Of a stretch of DNA of 32,606 nucleotides, positions 23,277 to 30,180 are shown in pieces. The first letter of the stretch is position 1. The number at the start of each line of letters is the position of its first letter. A program made the translations under genes and the position numbers. This stretch comes from Conexibacter sp. GTDB taxonomy: Bacteria > Actinomycetota > Thermoleophilia > Solirubrobacterales > Solirubrobacteraceae. The stretch spans positions 1-32,606 of the forward strand of contig JAOPZP010000376.1 in NCBI GenBank assembly GCA_025964055.1, in the 5' to 3' direction. The notes under the pieces were generated by a model. That model saw nothing but the letters and a program-made list of their open reading frames with translations, was not told the origin of the DNA and did not search any database.

Positions 23277-24817
23277 CCACCGAGGTGCCGGCGGGCGAGC
23301 GTGGCGGCGATGCCGTCACGCTCGCGCTCCGCGACGTGACGAAGACCTTCCCAGGGCAGGTCGCCGTCAACCGCGTCGACCTCGACCTCCGACCGGGTCA
23401 GATCCACGGGCTCGTCGGCCAGAACGGGTGCGGGAAGTCCACGCTCATCAAGATCATGGCCGGCTTCCACGCGCCTGACCCCGGAGCGGGCGCGTGGTTC
23501 GACGGCGAGCCGTTCGAGCTCGGGTCGGCGAGCGCCGCCGAGCAGGCAGGCATGCGGTTCATCCACCAGGATCTCGGCCTCGTCCCCACGCTCAACACCG
23601 TGGACAACCTGGCGCTGGGCCACGGGTACGAGTCGCGGCGGTTCGTGCGGCTGGGCGGCGAGGCGCGGCGCGCACGAGCCCTGCTCGCTGAGTTCGGCTT
23701 CGAGTTCGACGTCGGGATCCCCATGGCGCAGCTCACGCCGGTGCAACGCACCGGGGTGGCGATCGCCCGGGCCATGAGCGAGCAGCACGGTCGCCGGCTG
23801 CGGGTCCTGGTGCTGGACGAGCCGACCGCATCGTTCGACTCGGCCGACGTCGCGCAGCTCTTCGCCGTGCTGCGGCACGCCAGCAGCCGCGGGGTCGCCA
23901 TCTTGTACGTCTCCCACCGGCTTGACGAGATCCTCGAGATCACCCACGAGACGACCGTGCTGCGCGACGGCCGGCTGATCTCCACCGTGCCCACGGAGGA
24001 GCTCAGCCACGAGTCCCTGATCGAGCTCATCCTCGGCCAGGCCCCCGAACCGCACTCCGGCGGCGCCCACGTGCACAGCAGCGAGGTCCGGCTCAGCGTC
24101 GAGCACCTCCGCGGCGGCCCCGTCCGGGACGTCTCGTTCGTCGTGCACGCGGGGGAGATCGTCGGCCTGGCCGGCATCGTCGGATCCGGGCGTGACCTGG
24201 TCCCGTACCTGGTCGGCGGCGCGCAGCGGCCGTCCGGGGGCAGCGTCCTGGTCGACGGCGAGCCGGTCGCGCGCCTCACCCCGCGCGGGGCCCTGCGCCG
24301 CGGCCTCGTCTTCGTCCCCGGCGACCGTCAGGGCAAGAGCGCGATCGCCTCGCTCGCCGTTCGGGAGAACCTCACGCTGCCGCGCCTGCCCACCCGCGGG
24401 CCGGCCCGGTGGCTCGGCGTCCGCCACGAGCGGCGCGAGGCGAGCACATGGCTGGAGCGCTTCGACGTGCGCCCTCGCCAGCCCGATCGGCCGCTCGCGA
24501 CGCTCAGCGGCGGCAACCAGCAGAAGGTCGTGCTCGCGCGCGCCATGCGCTGCGATCCGCGCGTGCTCGTCATCGACGAGCCGGTCCACGGCGTGGACGT
24601 GGGCGCCAAGCGCGCCATCTACGAGCTCCTGCGCGAGGCCACCAGGCAGGGCGTCGGCGCCCTCCTCGCCTCCGGCGACGTCGACGACCTGGCGGCGGTC
24701 TGCGACCGGGTCGTCGTCCTGCGCGACGGGATCGTGGTCGCCGAGCTCCACGGGCGCGACAACACCGTGGACCGCATCACCCGGGAAACCCTGGCTCGAC
24801 AGAACGAGGCGACGTGA
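23273..24817 (+). CDS. ABC transporter ATPase with two nucleotide-binding domains (RbsA/MglA type)
   Basis: Double-domain ATPase of 514 aa. Domain 1 has Walker A GQNGCGKST (about 49-57), a divergent signature LTPVQRTGVAIARAM, and Walker B VLVLDEPTASF. Domain 2 has the degenerate Walker A GIVGSGRDLV typical of RbsA-type proteins, the consensus signature LSGGNQQKVVLARAM, and Walker B VLVIDEPVHGVDVG. The GTG at 23273, overlapping the upstream stop, is preferred over 23261. It ends with a GTGA overlap into the permease, so all three transporter genes are translationally coupled. It energises import by the adjacent single permease, presumably as a homodimer. Confidence 0.93.
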   Translation: MTTEVPAGERGGDAVTLALRDVTKTFPGQVAVNRVDLDLRPGQIHGLVGQNGCGKSTLIKIMAGFHAPDPGAGAWFDGEPFELGSASAAEQAGMRFIHQDLGLVPTLNTVDNLALGHGYESRRFVRLGGEARRARALLAEFGFEFDVGIPMAQLTPVQRTGVAIARAMSEQHGRRLRVLVLDEPTASFDSADVAQLFAVLRHASSRGVAILYVSHRLDEILEITHETTVLRDGRLISTVPTEELSHESLIELILGQAPEPHSGGAHVHSSEVRLSVEHLRGGPVRDVSFVVHAGEIVGLAGIVGSGRDLVPYLVGGAQRPSGGSVLVDGEPVARLTPRGALRRGLVFVPGDRQGKSAIASLAVRENLTLPRLPTRGPARWLGVRHERREASTWLERFDVRPRQPDRPLATLSGGNQQKVVLARAMRCDPRVLVIDEPVHGVDVGAKRAIYELLREATRQGVGALLASGDVDDLAAVCDRVVVLRDGIVVAELHGRDNTVDRITRETLARQNEAT

Positions 24818-25869
24818 CTAGCACCGGCAACACCGCTCCCATGCCGCGAGCGGGACGATGGGCGAAGGCGCGACACGACGCGACGAGGTTCCTGGGCCCG
24901 TCGAGGGTGAGCGCCCTCTACACGTGGGTCGTGATCATCATCGTCTTCAGCATCTGGATCCCCGAGACGTTCCTCACCACGCTGACGTGGGAGAACATCG
25001 CCGCGTCGCAGGCGATCACCGCCATGCTGACGCTCGGCCTGCTGTTCCCGCTGGCCGCCGGGGTGTACGACCTCGCGGTGGGCCAGACGCTCGGCTTCGC
25101 CGCGGTGCTGTCGGCCTACCTGGTCAACCACGGGTTCGGCACGGCGTCGGCCATCGCGGTGACGCTCCTCGCCGGGCTCTGCGTCGGCGTGGTCAACGGC
25201 GTGCTGATCGTCGGGGTCCGCATCAACTCGTTCATCGCGACCCTGGGCGTCAGCTCGGTGCTGCTCGCGATCGTGGGCGCCATGTCGAACAACATCCAGA
25301 TCACCGGCCTGCCGTCGTCGTTCGAGCGCTTGGCGGGAGCGCAGCCGCTCGGGATCCCGATCGCGGTGATGTACCTCGTCGTCCTGGCGGTCGTGGCGTG
25401 GTACGCCTTGGAGCGCTCGCCCTTCGGTCGCTACCTGTTCGCCATCGGCGGGGCGGAGGAGGCGGCGCGCCTGGCGGGCGTCCCGACGCGGCGCCTCATG
25501 TTCGCCGCGCTGTTGATCAGCTCCACCACGGCGGCGCTCGCCGGCGTCGTGCTGACGGCCAAGCTCACGGCGGGTGACCCGGCTGCAGGCCCCAGCTACC
25601 TCCTGCCCGCGTACGCGGCGGCGTTCCTGGGGGCCACCCAGTTCACCCCCGGCCGGTTCAACGTGATCGGGGCGCTCACCGCGACCTATCTCCTGGCCAC
25701 CGGCGTCGCCGGGCTGCAGCTCACCGGCGCGAAGTTCTGGGTCACCGACCTCTTCAACGGCGTTGTGCTGCTGATCGCGCTGTCGCTTCCCATGGTGCAG
25801 GGGCGTCTGCGCCGCCGCAGTGCGGACATCGCCGCCCGCGAGGCGTCGAGCGCTCCGAGCGGATCATGA
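24814..25869 (+). CDS. ABC transporter permease (RbsC family)
   Basis: Integral membrane permease of 351 aa with about 8-10 hydrophobic segments starting near residue 36 (VSALYTWVVIIIVFSIWI). The family region GVRINSFIATLGVSSVLLAIVG is present. The cytoplasmic coupling loop RSPFGRYLFAIGGAEEAARLAGV (EAA-like, with the usual G-N/G-E-AARLAGI pattern) is near residues 203-225. It starts at the GTG overlapping the ATPase stop. There is no second permease gene, so a homodimeric channel is expected. The C-terminal tail is basic then Ser/Ala-rich. It completes the importer with 22116 and 23273. Confidence 0.92.
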   Translation: MTSTGNTAPMPRAGRWAKARHDATRFLGPSRVSALYTWVVIIIVFSIWIPETFLTTLTWENIAASQAITAMLTLGLLFPLAAGVYDLAVGQTLGFAAVLSAYLVNHGFGTASAIAVTLLAGLCVGVVNGVLIVGVRINSFIATLGVSSVLLAIVGAMSNNIQITGLPSSFERLAGAQPLGIPIAVMYLVVLAVVAWYALERSPFGRYLFAIGGAEEAARLAGVPTRRLMFAALLISSTTAALAGVVLTAKLTAGDPAAGPSYLLPAYAAAFLGATQFTPGRFNVIGALTATYLLATGVAGLQLTGAKFWVTDLFNGVVLLIALSLPMVQGRLRRRSADIAAREASSAPSGS

Positions 25870-25909
25870 TGCACAACGACGGGGGACATGCATCGATGAG
25901 GTGCCATCA

Positions 25910-25930
25910 ACGGGCAGCTACGTTGCCCGT
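25910..25930 (+). terminator. Possible terminator hairpin after importer operon
   Basis: ACGGGCA (25910-25916) and TGCCCGT (25924-25930) form a 7-bp stem with a 7-nt loop about 40 bp after the permease stop. No T-run follows. The rest of the 146-bp spacer holds only the promoter/operator region of the GntR gene. Confidence 0.35.
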
Positions 25931-26006
25931 GCCGGCCTGTGCCCGTCGTCGTCGCGCATCCGATCAGTCCACCCGGAAAGGTAGTCCGGCACGGTCCCCG
26001 TGCTAG

Positions 26007-26022
26007 AGTGTGATTATGTGCA
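26007..26022 (+). promoter_or_regulatory. AT-rich dyad element 9 at the GntR gene start
   Basis: AGTGTGATTATGTGCA is a weaker copy of the repeated element (core AGTGTGAT). It overlaps the candidate starts of the GntR gene (GTG 26010, ATG 26016). A -10-like TAGAGT (26004-26009) would place transcription start at about 26016. Its position would allow autoregulation. Confidence 0.42.
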
Positions 26023-26795
26023 GGAGTCCGTCCTCGGGCATGCCGAGCTTCGTCGTTCCCGCCTACGGGACCCCTCGCAAGGCCGGCGAGCTGCTCGCCG
26101 ACGAGATCCGGGCGAGCATCATCGGCAGCGGCCTGGCCGCCGGCTCCAGGCTCCTGTCCGAAGGCGAGCTGATCGAGCAGCGCGGCCTCAGTCGGGCAAC
26201 CGTGCGCGAGGCGCTGCGCCTGCTCGAGGCCGAAGGGCTGATCACCGTCAAGCGCGGGCCGCGCGGCGGGATCACGGTTCGCCATCCGGATCCGTCGCAC
26301 ATCAGCCGGGCCCTCGCCACGATGGTCGCGCTGCGCGACGTCTCCCTGCGCCAGCTGTTCGACTTCCGGCTCTCGATCGAGCCGGATGCGGCAGGGGCGG
26401 CGGCGGCGGAGATCAGCGACGAATGGCGCGCGGCGTTGCTCGCCTCGACCGAGCCGTCGGAGTCCCACGTCCCCGAGAGCGTCGACTTCCATGTCCTCGT
26501 CGCCCAGGCCTCCGGCAACGCCCTGAACCACATCGTGCTCGCCGCGCTGCACGAGGTGCTCGAGCTCCACGTGCGCCTCGAGGCGCTCTCCGAGGAGACG
26601 TGGGAGCAGACTCGGTCGGCGCACGAGAAGATCGCCCGAGCGATCGCTTCCGGGAACAGCGCGAAGGCGCACAACGCCATGCGGCGGCACCTCGAGCAGT
26701 TCCGGGACGACATGGAGACCGCCGGCCGGCTCGACGAGCCGGTCATCCCGCGCTCGGCGTGGCGCCGCCCGGGCAGCACGGCGCCGTTTCGCTGA
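26016..26795 (+). CDS. GntR-family transcriptional regulator, FCD (FadR-type) domain
   Basis: Regulator of 259 aa from ATG 26016. The N-terminal winged helix contains RLLSEGELIEQRGLSRATVREALRLLEAEGLI followed by the wing KRGPRGGITV; the C-terminal helical FCD ligand domain includes VDFHVLVAQASGNALN, SAHEKIARAI and AMRRHLEQF. The three histidines probably form the FCD metal/ligand site. The start is uncertain: 26016 suits a leaderless transcript from TAGAGT, while ATG 26040 has AGGAG 13 nt upstream. FCD regulators bind acids or acyl-CoAs and usually repress. It is the only DNA-binding regulator in the window and carries a copy of the repeated element at its own start, making it the first candidate for the regulon factor. 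Confidence 0.9.
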   Translation: MCRSPSSGMPSFVVPAYGTPRKAGELLADEIRASIIGSGLAAGSRLLSEGELIEQRGLSRATVREALRLLEAEGLITVKRGPRGGITVRHPDPSHISRALATMVALRDVSLRQLFDFRLSIEPDAAGAAAAEISDEWRAALLASTEPSESHVPESVDFHVLVAQASGNALNHIVLAALHEVLELHVRLEALSEETWEQTRSAHEKIARAIASGNSAKAHNAMRRHLEQFRDDMETAGRLDEPVIPRSAWRRPGSTAPFR

Positions 26796-26811
26796 GCCGG
26801 GGCAGGCCCGG

Positions 26812-26828
26812 CCCGGGCAACTCCCGGG
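26812..26828. terminator. Bidirectional hairpin between convergent genes
   Basis: CCCGGG (26812-26817), loop CAACT, CCCGGG (26823-26828): a 6-bp GC stem in the 34-bp spacer between the stop codons of the GntR gene and the minus-strand crotonase. Position fits a shared terminator, though neither side has a T-tract. Confidence 0.45.
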
Positions 26829-26829
26829 A

Positions 26830-27627
26830 CTATGCGTGTGGGCCCGAAGGCGCCCGAGCGTCGTTTCGGTCGAAGAACCGCCGGATGCGCTCACGCGTGT
26901 CGCCGCCCGCGAACAGCGCGACGATCTCCTCGAGCTCATGCGCCATGCCTTGCTCGGGCTGCGACTGCGCCATGTCGACGCATCGGACGATCGCGGCGCC
27001 CGCGCGCGTTGAGCCCTGGCAGTAGCGGGTGGCCCAGTCCAGCGCGGCGGCGTCCGGCGCGTCGTCGACCCGCGTGACGAGGCCCAGGGCGACGGCCTCT
27101 TCGGCGTCGGCCTGGCGACCGGAGAGCATCAGCTCGAGCGCCGCGGCGCGCCCGATCATGCGGGTCAGGCGCTGCGTCCCGCCGGCCCCGGGCAGCAGGC
27201 CGAGCCGAACCTCGGGGAGGCCCAGCCGGGCACGCGGGCTGGCGAAGCGCAGATCGCAGGCGAGCGCGAGCTCGAGACCTCCTCCCAGGGCCACCCCGTC
27301 GATCGCGGCCAGCGTGATCGCCGGGAGGTCGGCGACGGCCTCGACCGCCTCGCGGACCGCCATCACGTATGCGCGAAACTCATCGGGCTCCGCGCCGCGG
27401 ACCACCGTCAGGTCCGCGCCCGCGCCGAAGTAACCGTCGACGCCGGACCGCAGGACGACCGCCTCGATCGGCGCGGAGCGCAGCTGCGCCATCGTCTCGG
27501 CGAGCGCGCGCACGAGCTCGACGGAGAAGGCGCCGACGGGCGGGTTGCGCAGCGTGACGACGGCGACGGCGCCCTGATGCGACACCTCGACGGCGGGGCC
27601 GGCCGGCTCCTGGCGATCGGCGCTCAC
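26830..27627 (-). CDS. Enoyl-CoA hydratase, active-site glutamates intact
   Basis: Crotonase of 265 aa. The GTG at 27627 overlaps the stop of the upstream acyl-CoA dehydrogenase (GTGA on the minus strand) and is preferred; the open frame to 27819 lies inside that gene. Oxyanion motifs are DGYFGAGADL and DGVALGGGLELALACD. Both hydratase glutamates are present (RLGLPEVRLGLLPGAGGTQRL and AALELMLSG), so this is the most orthodox 2-enoyl-CoA hydratase of the six crotonases in the window. With the fused dehydrogenase it forms a two-gene unit doing desaturation and hydration. It converges on the GntR gene. Confidence 0.9.
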   Translation of the reverse strand: MSADRQEPAGPAVEVSHQGAVAVVTLRNPPVGAFSVELVRALAETMAQLRSAPIEAVVLRSGVDGYFGAGADLTVVRGAEPDEFRAYVMAVREAVEAVADLPAITLAAIDGVALGGGLELALACDLRFASPRARLGLPEVRLGLLPGAGGTQRLTRMIGRAAALELMLSGRQADAEEAVALGLVTRVDDAPDAAALDWATRYCQGSTRAGAAIVRCVDMAQSQPEQGMAHELEEIVALFAGGDTRERIRRFFDRNDARAPSGPHA

Positions 27628-29972
27628 CGCTGCGGCTCCGTCTCCGCGCGCCGGAGCCCGCACGACGCCGCGTGCGTCAGCGCGTGTGGCGGGAAGGGAT
27701 GGTTGCGCTGCTCCAGCGCGGCGCGGTACCAGAAGTGGAGCTCCTGCTCCCAGGTGAACCCAGCGCCTCCGTGCGCCTGGATGCAGCGCTCGACGACCAA
27801 CGGGTACATACGGCCGCACGCGCTCCGGCTACAGGCCAAGCCGAGGTCGTCGGCCGCCGCGTCGTCGCCGAGGTTCACGGCGACGTCGTAGGCGTGCCCG
27901 CGAGCGAGCTCCAGATCGACGTAGGCGTCGGCCAGCATGTGCTTGACCGCTTGGAAGGACCCGACGGGCACGCCGAACTGCTCGCGCTGGCTGACGTACT
28001 TGATCGTCCGGCGCAGCATCTCCTCCGCGCCGCCCAGGGCCTCCCCGTCGAGGCAGATCATGTAGGCCATGAGGCGCGTCACGACGAGCGAGTTCAGATC
28101 GCAGGGCCATCCGCCGAGGAACCCGGCGGAGTCGATGGCGACACCCTGCAGGACGAGGTCGGCCGCAGGCCGTGCGGGATCGACGGTCGGTCGCGGGGCG
28201 ACGGCCACGCCGGGGTGGTCGCGCGACACCACGGCGACGACCACGCGCTCTCCCAGCTCGATCGGGACGAGGAAGTGGTCCACCAGCTGGCCGAAGGGCA
28301 CGGCCTCCGCCCGTCCCGACAGGCGCAGTCCGCCGTCGGGCTCATAGCTGGGCTGGATGCTCGTCCACCGCGGGGATGCGGGCGTCCCGCCGTCGGGCAT
28401 GACCACCGTGGCCAGCGTCCGCCCGGTGAGCACGTCGTCGAGATTCACGCCGCCGGTCGCGTCGGGATGGGCGCTGAGCAAGGGCACGACCATCGCGGTG
28501 GTCATGGAGAACGGACCCGGGAGCAGATGGGCTCCGACGCTCTCGCTGAGGTGCAGCAGCGTGACGTTGTCGGCGGCGTCGTCGGCGTCGGCTCCGAGGC
28601 CGAACCAGCCCGCCTCCGCGACGGCGCTCCAGATCGCGGGCGAGAAGCCGTCGGTCTCCCGGGCCGCGTCCAGCGAGTCCTTCGAGAGGACGCTGTGGAG
28701 CATCGACTCGAAGCCGTCGCGCAGCAGGTCCTGCTCGTCGCTGACCGCCAGGCCTCCGGCGCGCACGCGAGGCGACGAGTCGGCGCGAGCGCTCCCCGAG
28801 CTCGACGGCAGGCCGATGCCGCGGGCGATCTGGTTGCGCTGGATCTCCGAGGTGCCGCCGTAGATGGTCTCGCCGCGCGAGAACATGAACGCGCGCAACC
28901 ACTCGGCCCCCTCGCCGGCGGCGCGGGTCTCGAGCGCCGCGACCACAAGGCCGAGCAGTTCCTGATGGGACTCGCTCCAATGCAGCTTCGTCAGCGCGGC
29001 GAGCGTCCCCACGCGGTCGGGCTCGTGGATCAGCCGCAGCACGCGCCCGACCGCGCTCGTCAGCAGCCTGCTGTCGATGTAGCAGTCGAGCAGCTGCGCG
29101 GACAGGCCGGGATCGCTGGAGGCGCAGCCACTCGGGGAGTCGAAGGGACGCACCAGGCGGATCGCGGTGCTGACCTCGCGCCGGAACCGCAGCGCACGCT
29201 CGGCGAAGGACAGGCCGCGCTCGAGCGAGAGGGCCTCCATGGCCAGGTCCCAACCCTGGTGGAGCTCGCCGATGACCTGGGACCGCGGGACGACGGCGTC
29301 GTCCAGGAACACCTCGGCGAACTCCGCCCCGCCCGCGATGTTCTGCAGGGAGCGGACCGAGACGCCGGGCTGGCGCATGTCGAGGATGACCAGGCTGATG
29401 CCCGCGTGCTTCGGCCCGGTGGCGTCGGTGCGCACGAGGGCGTAGCAGAACTGCGCGCGCTCGGCGAATGACGTCCAGATCTTCTGCCCGCTCAGGATCA
29501 GGCTGTCGTCCTCGAGCCGCGCGCGGGTCTGCAGGTTGGCGAGGTCCGATCCTGCGTTGGGCTCGGAAAAGCCCTGACACCACAACTCGGAGTGGTCCAG
29601 CATGGGCAGCAGGAACCGGTCGATCTGCTCCTGCGTGCCGTAGCGGATGAGCAGCGGGCCCACGATCGCGATCCCATTGGAGTTCAACGCTTCGGGGGCT
29701 CCCGCCCGCACCAGCTCCTCCAGGACGACGAGCTCAGCCTCGATCGGCAGGTCGCGCCCGCCGTAGGCCTCGGGCCAGCCGGGCGCCGCCCAGCGGCCGG
29801 CGGCCAGGCGCTCGCCCCAGCCGCGTCGGATCGGCACTGCGCGCTCGTCCGGTGTTCCGCGTGTGATGTCGCGCCACTCCGGGGGGAGGTTCTCATCCAG
29901 CCAGGCGCGGAACTCCTCGCGCAGGAGCCTCAAGCGATCGGCATCCCAACCGTGGGCGCGGTCACCGTCCAT
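27624..29972 (-). CDS. Fused two-domain acyl-CoA dehydrogenase (FadE34-like architecture)
   Basis: Two acyl-CoA dehydrogenase units in one chain, 782 aa from ATG 29972 (normal single enzymes are about 390). Unit 1 (about 1-398) is complete: GFSEPNAGSDLANLQTRA, SGQKIWTSFAERAQ, the candidate base in ALSLERGLS, and IYGGTSEIQRNQIARGIGLP. A Ser/Arg-rich linker follows. Unit 2 (about 417-782) is degenerate in its N-half but keeps QREQFGVPVGSFQAVKHMLAD and QAHGGAGFTWEQELHFWYR. This matches FadE34/ChsE3-type fusions of catalytic and partner subunits. The start is uncertain: ATG 30002 and GTG 30032 are in frame, none has a clear Shine-Dalgarno, and element 10 overlaps the longer form. A TATACT box (minus strand, 30010-30005) suggests a leaderless or short-leader mRNA. 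Confidence 0.9.
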   Translation of the reverse strand: MDGDRAHGWDADRLRLLREEFRAWLDENLPPEWRDITRGTPDERAVPIRRGWGERLAAGRWAAPGWPEAYGGRDLPIEAELVVLEELVRAGAPEALNSNGIAIVGPLLIRYGTQEQIDRFLLPMLDHSELWCQGFSEPNAGSDLANLQTRARLEDDSLILSGQKIWTSFAERAQFCYALVRTDATGPKHAGISLVILDMRQPGVSVRSLQNIAGGAEFAEVFLDDAVVPRSQVIGELHQGWDLAMEALSLERGLSFAERALRFRREVSTAIRLVRPFDSPSGCASSDPGLSAQLLDCYIDSRLLTSAVGRVLRLIHEPDRVGTLAALTKLHWSESHQELLGLVVAALETRAAGEGAEWLRAFMFSRGETIYGGTSEIQRNQIARGIGLPSSSGSARADSSPRVRAGGLAVSDEQDLLRDGFESMLHSVLSKDSLDAARETDGFSPAIWSAVAEAGWFGLGADADDAADNVTLLHLSESVGAHLLPGPFSMTTAMVVPLLSAHPDATGGVNLDDVLTGRTLATVVMPDGGTPASPRWTSIQPSYEPDGGLRLSGRAEAVPFGQLVDHFLVPIELGERVVVAVVSRDHPGVAVAPRPTVDPARPAADLVLQGVAIDSAGFLGGWPCDLNSLVVTRLMAYMICLDGEALGGAEEMLRRTIKYVSQREQFGVPVGSFQAVKHMLADAYVDLELARGHAYDVAVNLGDDAAADDLGLACSRSACGRMYPLVVERCIQAHGGAGFTWEQELHFWYRAALEQRNHPFPPHALTHAASCGLRRAETEPQR

Positions 29973-30005
29973 TGAAGGCTGACGCGTATGGAGAGAAGGC
30001 ATATC

Positions 30006-30021
30006 AGTATAATAATAGATC
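30006..30021. promoter_or_regulatory. AT-rich dyad element 10 (candidate operator)
   Basis: AGTATAATAATAGATC lies immediately upstream of the candidate starts of the fused acyl-CoA dehydrogenase. On the minus strand it provides TATTATACT, containing a -10-like TATACT. It is one of two related elements in this divergent spacer. Confidence 0.48.
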
Positions 30022-30027
30022 GGAACT

Positions 30028-30062
30028 GCCACGCCAAGTCCGACCTTGGAGCGGGGCGTGGC
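30028..30062. repeat. Inverted repeat in divergent spacer
   Basis: Perfect 8-bp arms GCCACGCC (30028-30035) and GGCGTGGC (30055-30062). An alternative inner hairpin, CCAAG (30034-30038) with CTTGG (30045-30049), overlaps the left arm. It lies between elements 10 and 8; a regulator site or leader hairpin is possible. Confidence 0.35.
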
Positions 30063-30090
30063 GACGGACCGTCAGCGATCGCGTGATATG

Positions 30091-30106
30091 AGTGTACTTA
30101 TTGACC
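30091..30106 (+). promoter_or_regulatory. AT-rich dyad element 8 (candidate operator)
   Basis: AGTGTACTTATTGACC is nearly identical to element 1 at 423. It lies 20 bp upstream of a TTG mini-ORF and 64 bp upstream of the ferredoxin reductase start. No convincing -35 box is visible. Confidence 0.5.
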
Positions 30107-30126
30107 CGAGCCCAAGGAGCGCCGCC

Positions 30127-30180
30127 TTGAACGTCCTTCCCGTCACTCCGGCCTCGTACCGCCAGGGCCGATGGGCGTGA
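30127..30180 (+). CDS. 17-codon leader-type ORF upstream of ferredoxin reductase
   Basis: TTG at 30127 has a good AAGGAG (30114-30119) 7 nt upstream and encodes MNVLPVTPASYRQGRWA before TGA at 30178-30180. It overlaps the ATG of the reductase (30171), which itself lacks a clear Shine-Dalgarno. The simplest reading is a coupling or leader ORF; it could instead be the remnant of a longer gene. No similarity is recognised. Confidence 0.3.
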   Translation: MNVLPVTPASYRQGRWA

